Part shown: positions 60,638-64,000 of the stretch, piece after piece
How the letters are laid out: each line of letters starts with the position of its first letter
How positions within the stretch are numbered: the first letter of the stretch is position 1
The notes under the pieces: model-generated
Database searches by the model: none
What the model was told of the DNA's origin: nothing
The model's input: the letters and a program-made list of their open reading frames with translations, nothing else
Translations under genes and position numbers: made by a program
Assembly: GCA_033439765.1 (NCBI GenBank)
Contig: JAULSN010000002.1
Coordinates: 1,054,001 to 1,118,000 of the forward strand
Length of the DNA: 64,000 nt
Source of the DNA: Lasiosphaeria ovina
Taxonomy: Eukaryota; Ascomycota; Sordariomycetes; Sordariales; Lasiosphaeriaceae
Direction of reading: 5' to 3'

Positions 60638-61544
60638 CTACCAGCCTCGGCCAGACATCTTCTCCTCGGGCCGCAGGGTGGCGTTGCTGATGCCGCGCAT
60701 GGCCTCGCCGTGCTCGATGCTGGCCTCGATGAGCGCCTTGGGGTCCGTGTGGTTGGCGACGGCCTTGACGATGGCGCGGGCGCGCTTGGCGGCGTGCTCG
60801 GGGTCGGTGGCGTCCTTGAAGATGCCGCTGCCGACAAACACGCCGTCGCAGCCGAGGTACATCATCAGAGCAGCATCGGCAGGCGTGGCGACGCCGCCGG
60901 CGGCGAAGTTGACGACGGGCAGGCGGCCCAGCTCGGCGGTGCGCTTCAGCAGCGCGGCGTCGCACCCCAGCTCGCGCGCCAGCGCCGCCACGGCTAGGTC
61001 GCCGCCGGTGGCCAGCGCGGCCTTGGCGCGCGCGATGTCGTCGCTGACGGTGCGCATGTGCTTGACGGCCTCGACGACGTCGCCGGTGCCGGCCTCGCCC
61101 TTGGTGCGGATCATGGCGGCGCCCTCGGCGATGCGGCGCAGCGCCTCGCCGAGGTTGCGGCAGCCGCACACGAACGGGATGGTAAAGGCCGACTTGGCCA
61201 CGTGGTACTTGTCGTCGGCCGGCGTCAGCACCTCGCTCTCGTCAATGTAGTCGACGCCCATGGCCTCGAGGATGCGGCACTCGACCACGTGGCCAATGCG
61301 CGCCTTGGCCATGACCGGGATCGTCACCGCCGCCTGGATCGCCCGGATCATCTCCGGGTTCGACATGCGCGCCACCCCGCCCGCCGCCCGGATGTCGCTC
61401 GGGATCCGCTCCAGCGCCATCACCGCGCACGCCCCCGCCTCCTCGGCGATGCGCGCCTCGGCCGCTGTCGTCACGTCCATGATCACCCCGCCCTTGAGCA
61501 TCTGCGCCAGCCCGGCTTTGACCGTGAACGCGTCGTCATGGCCC

Positions 61545-61576
<32 letters not shown>

Positions 61577-61594
61577 GTTGGTTTCGGTAGACAT
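60638..61594 (-). CDS. PDX1: Pyridoxal 5'-phosphate synthase, synthase subunit Pdx1 (SNZ)
   Basis: A single exon of 318 aa from ATG 61594. After a polyalanine stretch of ten, the core runs [127 protein letters not shown] and [15 protein letters not shown]. The lysine in MAKARIGH (ribose 5-phosphate) and that in RTKGEAGTG (glyceraldehyde 3-phosphate relay) are both there. Pdx1 makes pyridoxal 5'-phosphate from the two sugars and ammonia from Pdx2. The polyalanine comes from a (GCC)n/(GGC)n run that may vary between strains. The opposing neighbour at 63175 is PDX2. Confidence 0.97.
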
Positions 61595-63174
61595 TGAGGA
61601 TTTTGTGTGGAGGGTCTTTTTGTGGTGGTCTGAAGGTCTTGGCCCCAGAGGGTGAGAAAAGTGAGGCCCGAAAATGTGACGCCCCGAAAATGTGACGTCG
61701 GGAGTAGGTTTGTTTAGTCAATTTGATGACGACGCTGGTGTCTGCTGGTGGCGAGTTCGCTCCGTCTCCTCAGCTCCTTTGTCAACGGAGGGTCAGATAA
61801 TTATACTTTTTTTCACGCAAATGCAGTTGTGACTCGACGTCGAGTGGATGGCGCCGCAAATGCAAACTTGATAAGGTAAGCCGTGCAGGAAGGTAGGCGC
61901 ACTCTAGTCCATCTAGATCAGCAGATGCTTGTCCATGCGTGGTCACTCTAGGTAGGTTTGCAGGAGGAGATGACAGTGCGCAATGCACGGTGCGACTCGG
62001 CCTAACTCTGTTCTTTTCCGCGGTGTCCGCTCCGAGGTCAGCAAACGCCGAGGAGCCATATACCCGATCTCAACCTCCAGGGCCCAACCGCCTGAAGAGA
62101 GTTGGAAAAAGGAAGCCGTGATATCTGATATCTGCAGTTCCTTCATTCAATATACTGCAACTGCGATCCATTTCCATATATGCTGTGACTTGGCCTGCAG
62201 TCAATTGGGGGCTGGAGTGCCGGCTCACACCAATCAGCGCAATAGTAGCCGACCGTTTTGGGTAACGAGCAGCCACGCCGCACTTGCGCTCCATGCTTTG
62301 CTTTTTTGCATCAACGACAGACAGACTACCATGGAACCACGGAATGCACACCCACGCCCTTGTCAGAAGCTTATCTCGTCAATTGTCAGCAAATGAGGCG
62401 GGAATCCCTTCAGAAAATCATGAAGGATTCGTGGGGAAAAGCAGCTTGAACCACCTGCAGCATGACCGCCACCTCCGCACTTTCCGGCTTCAACCGCCTG
62501 CTCCCGGGTATCCACACCGTACCAACGCCGTCTCTCCCACACGGTACGGATAACGACGGGACTTGCTCTCAGCCTTTGGCCCCCCCTCTGCCGCCCTTTA
62601 GCGAAGACGCAAGAGAAAATTCTTTCGTCTGGGCAACTTCTCGGCATTGCACTACTTGTGGGAGGGGCCGTGTCCCGTCTTCGCTTCCATCCCATGCCAG
62701 CTGGCTTGGCGAGGTATTTTATCGCTGCATCGAACTTGTTACCTTTTGACCCCGCGATAATAATGCCAATTGTATCCTGCGCTGGTCGGTCTGCAGAATC
62801 CCTCAAACGCCTCTTCTTCCTCTGGCCCTTTGACCTTCCTCTTCTCCCAGTCTGTGCCGCTGGGCCGCCGGCAATCTCGGCCAGTGTCCTGATAAGAGCC
62901 CGCCCCGGTGCTGGTGCTGACTCAAATGGGGAGCCGACTTTAGTCAAACTTGAGAAGCCAAAGTTCTGGACAGGGAAAGGGACCGGGACAGGAAGAAGAG
63001 GTTGGTCGTCTGGATGTTCCTTGGCTTATCCGGCCGCATCATAAAGCAACTCGACGGCCGAAGACACCGGCATCCAGTGCGTCAAATCGACTTTTACACT
63101 TGAGCTGTAATTACCACCGCTGAACAGAGTTTTGGCCGTGATCGAGAAATTGAAAACGAAAAAAACGGTTGAGA
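61595..63174. promoter_or_regulatory. Shared divergent promoter region of PDX1 and PDX2
   Basis: 1.58 kb between the two start codons, with no other supported gene; a minus frame at 62363-62947 is not convincing. The head-to-head layout of the two subunit genes is familiar from other fungi (SNZ/SNO) and implies joint control. No specific operator could be named. Confidence 0.6.
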
Positions 63175-64000
63175 ATGACGAACATCACAGTCGGCGTCTT
63201 GGCTCTCCAGGGCGGCGTGATCGAGCATCTCTCGCTGCTGCGAAAAGCTGCCGCCAGTCTCCCCACGCCCCCCGCAGACGATGTCAAGCCAATCAGATTC
63301 TCATTCATCGAGGTGCGCACTACGGAGCAGCTAGCCCAGTGCGACGCTCTCATCATCCCCGGCGGCGAGAGTACCACCATGGCCATCGTTGCTCGGCGGC
63401 TAGGTCTGCTCGAACCCCTGCGGCAGTTTGTCAAGTATATACGCCTCTCCTATTGCAGCTGTCCGAATTCTCCGTTTTCTCCCTAAGTTCGTCGCCGCTA
63501 ACCCCTTCTGCAACAGAATCGACTGCAAGCCAGTCTGGGGGACATGTGCTGGCCTGGTCATGCTCGCCGAGGAGGCGAGCGCCACCAAACAAGGAGGCCA
63601 GGAGCTCGTCGGGGGGCTCGATGTGCGTGTCCTCCGGAACCGCTACGGCACGCAGATCCAGAGCTTTGTGGCAGACCTGAACCTGCCTTTTCTCGGCGGC
63701 GATGCGGGGCACGCCGCCGACGTCGTTCCGCCTTTCCGTGGCATCTTCATCCGCGCGCCCGTGGTAGAGGAGATCATGACCCCTTCGTCTCGATCGACGC
63801 CAGGCACAGGCGACGACGGCAAAGAGCTGGTAGAGGTCTTGGGCGTGTTCCGGAAGCCTGGTAGCGGAATCTATACCGCTGAATCGAGCAGCACAGAAAG
63901 CCAGAAGGTGGATGAAGATATCGTGGCCGTGCGGCAGCGCAATGTCTTTGGCACGAGCTTTCATCCGGAACTCACTAACGATACGCGCATTCACGCCTGG
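63175..64000 (+). CDS. PDX2: Pyridoxal 5'-phosphate synthase, glutaminase subunit Pdx2 (SNO); 3' end outside window
   Basis: Exon 1 63175-63434 from ATG 63175 (MTNITVGVLALQGGVIEHLS), intron 63435-63516 (GTATAT, GCTAACC branch, ACAG; 82 bp), exon 2 63517 to beyond 64000. A frame two codons longer upstream begins with TTG and is not used. The class I amidotransferase motifs appear in order: LIIPGGESTTMA, the nucleophile Cys in VWGTCAGLVMLA (created by the splice), RNRYGTQIQSF, and the His-Glu pair in TSFHPELT. The reaction is glutamine to glutamate plus ammonia, which is channelled to Pdx1. The window cuts the gene a few residues after the His-Glu motif. Confidence 0.95.

Noticed and set aside
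62363..62947. 194-aa minus-strand frame in the PDX1/PDX2 gap
   Set aside because: Begins without good ATG context, low complexity, and sits in the divergent promoter.

Overview
The window is nuclear DNA of a filamentous ascomycete, most likely a Sordariomycete. Genes are compact and CG-rich, with short GT-AG introns (about 55-107 bp; one leader intron near 265 bp), several with a recognisable CTAAC/CTGAC branch site. The gene content is fungal: Psf2, Pkc1 with HR1/C2/C1 domains, a Kre2/Mnt1 mannosyltransferase, Pat1, She9/Mdm33, Rpc37/RPC5, a fungal rhodopsin-like 7TM protein and the Pdx1/Pdx2 pair. No bacterial operons, CRISPR arrays or convincing tRNA or rRNA genes were seen. All introns and splice joins below were deduced by eye from reading frame and splice signals.

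Layout, left to right. 1-2614 (+): 3' part of an LSH/IRC5-type SNF2 remodeller. 2.8-3.1 kb: a short terminal-inverted-repeat element. 3.3-4.1 (-): a polytopic membrane protein. 5.3-6.0 (+): a secreted DUF4360-like protein. 6.7-9.0 (+): a large low-complexity protein with an acidic tail. 9.6-10.4 (-): PSF2. 11.0-11.7 (-): a membrane protein. 12.0-13.3: a degenerate TIR element. 13.9-14.7 (-): a single-pass membrane protein. 16.1-20.1: a decayed block made of an Hsp70-like fragment, a tandem Cys-rich repeat gene with frameshifts on the other strand, and an N-terminally truncated relic. 20.9-22.4 (+): SHE9/MDM33. 22.4-24.9: transposon debris with a candidate solo LTR. 24.9-26.5 (-): a protein with a STAND/NLR-type N-terminal domain. 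28.0-28.4 (-): a small two-exon gene. 28.9-29.5: a tandem-repeat array. 30.2-32.0 (+): an SRPK-like kinase. 32.1-33.0: a long inverted-repeat (foldback) element. 33.9-34.5: a tiny secreted ORF running into RIP-like DNA.

The right half is mostly conserved housekeeping genes: PKC1 (35.5-39.5, -), a short/branched-chain acyl-CoA dehydrogenase (42.2-43.7, -), mitochondrial ribosomal protein S12 (44.3-45.0, +), a KRE2/MNT1 mannosyltransferase (45.7-47.2, -), PAT1 (49.9-52.6, +), RPC37/RPC5 (53.2-54.6, -), a rhodopsin-like 7TM protein (58.0-59.5, +), and the vitamin B6 pair PDX1 (60.6-61.6, -) and PDX2 (63.2-end, +), which are divergent and share one intergenic region.

Functional links are few, as expected for a fungal chromosome. 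The one pathway pair is PDX1/PDX2, the two subunits of pyridoxal 5'-phosphate synthase. PKC1 and the mannosyltransferase both bear on the cell wall but are not adjacent. The most unusual part is 16.1-20.1 kb, where two decayed genes of opposite orientation abut within a few bases and the Cys-rich one consists of a repeated module I could not assign to a family.
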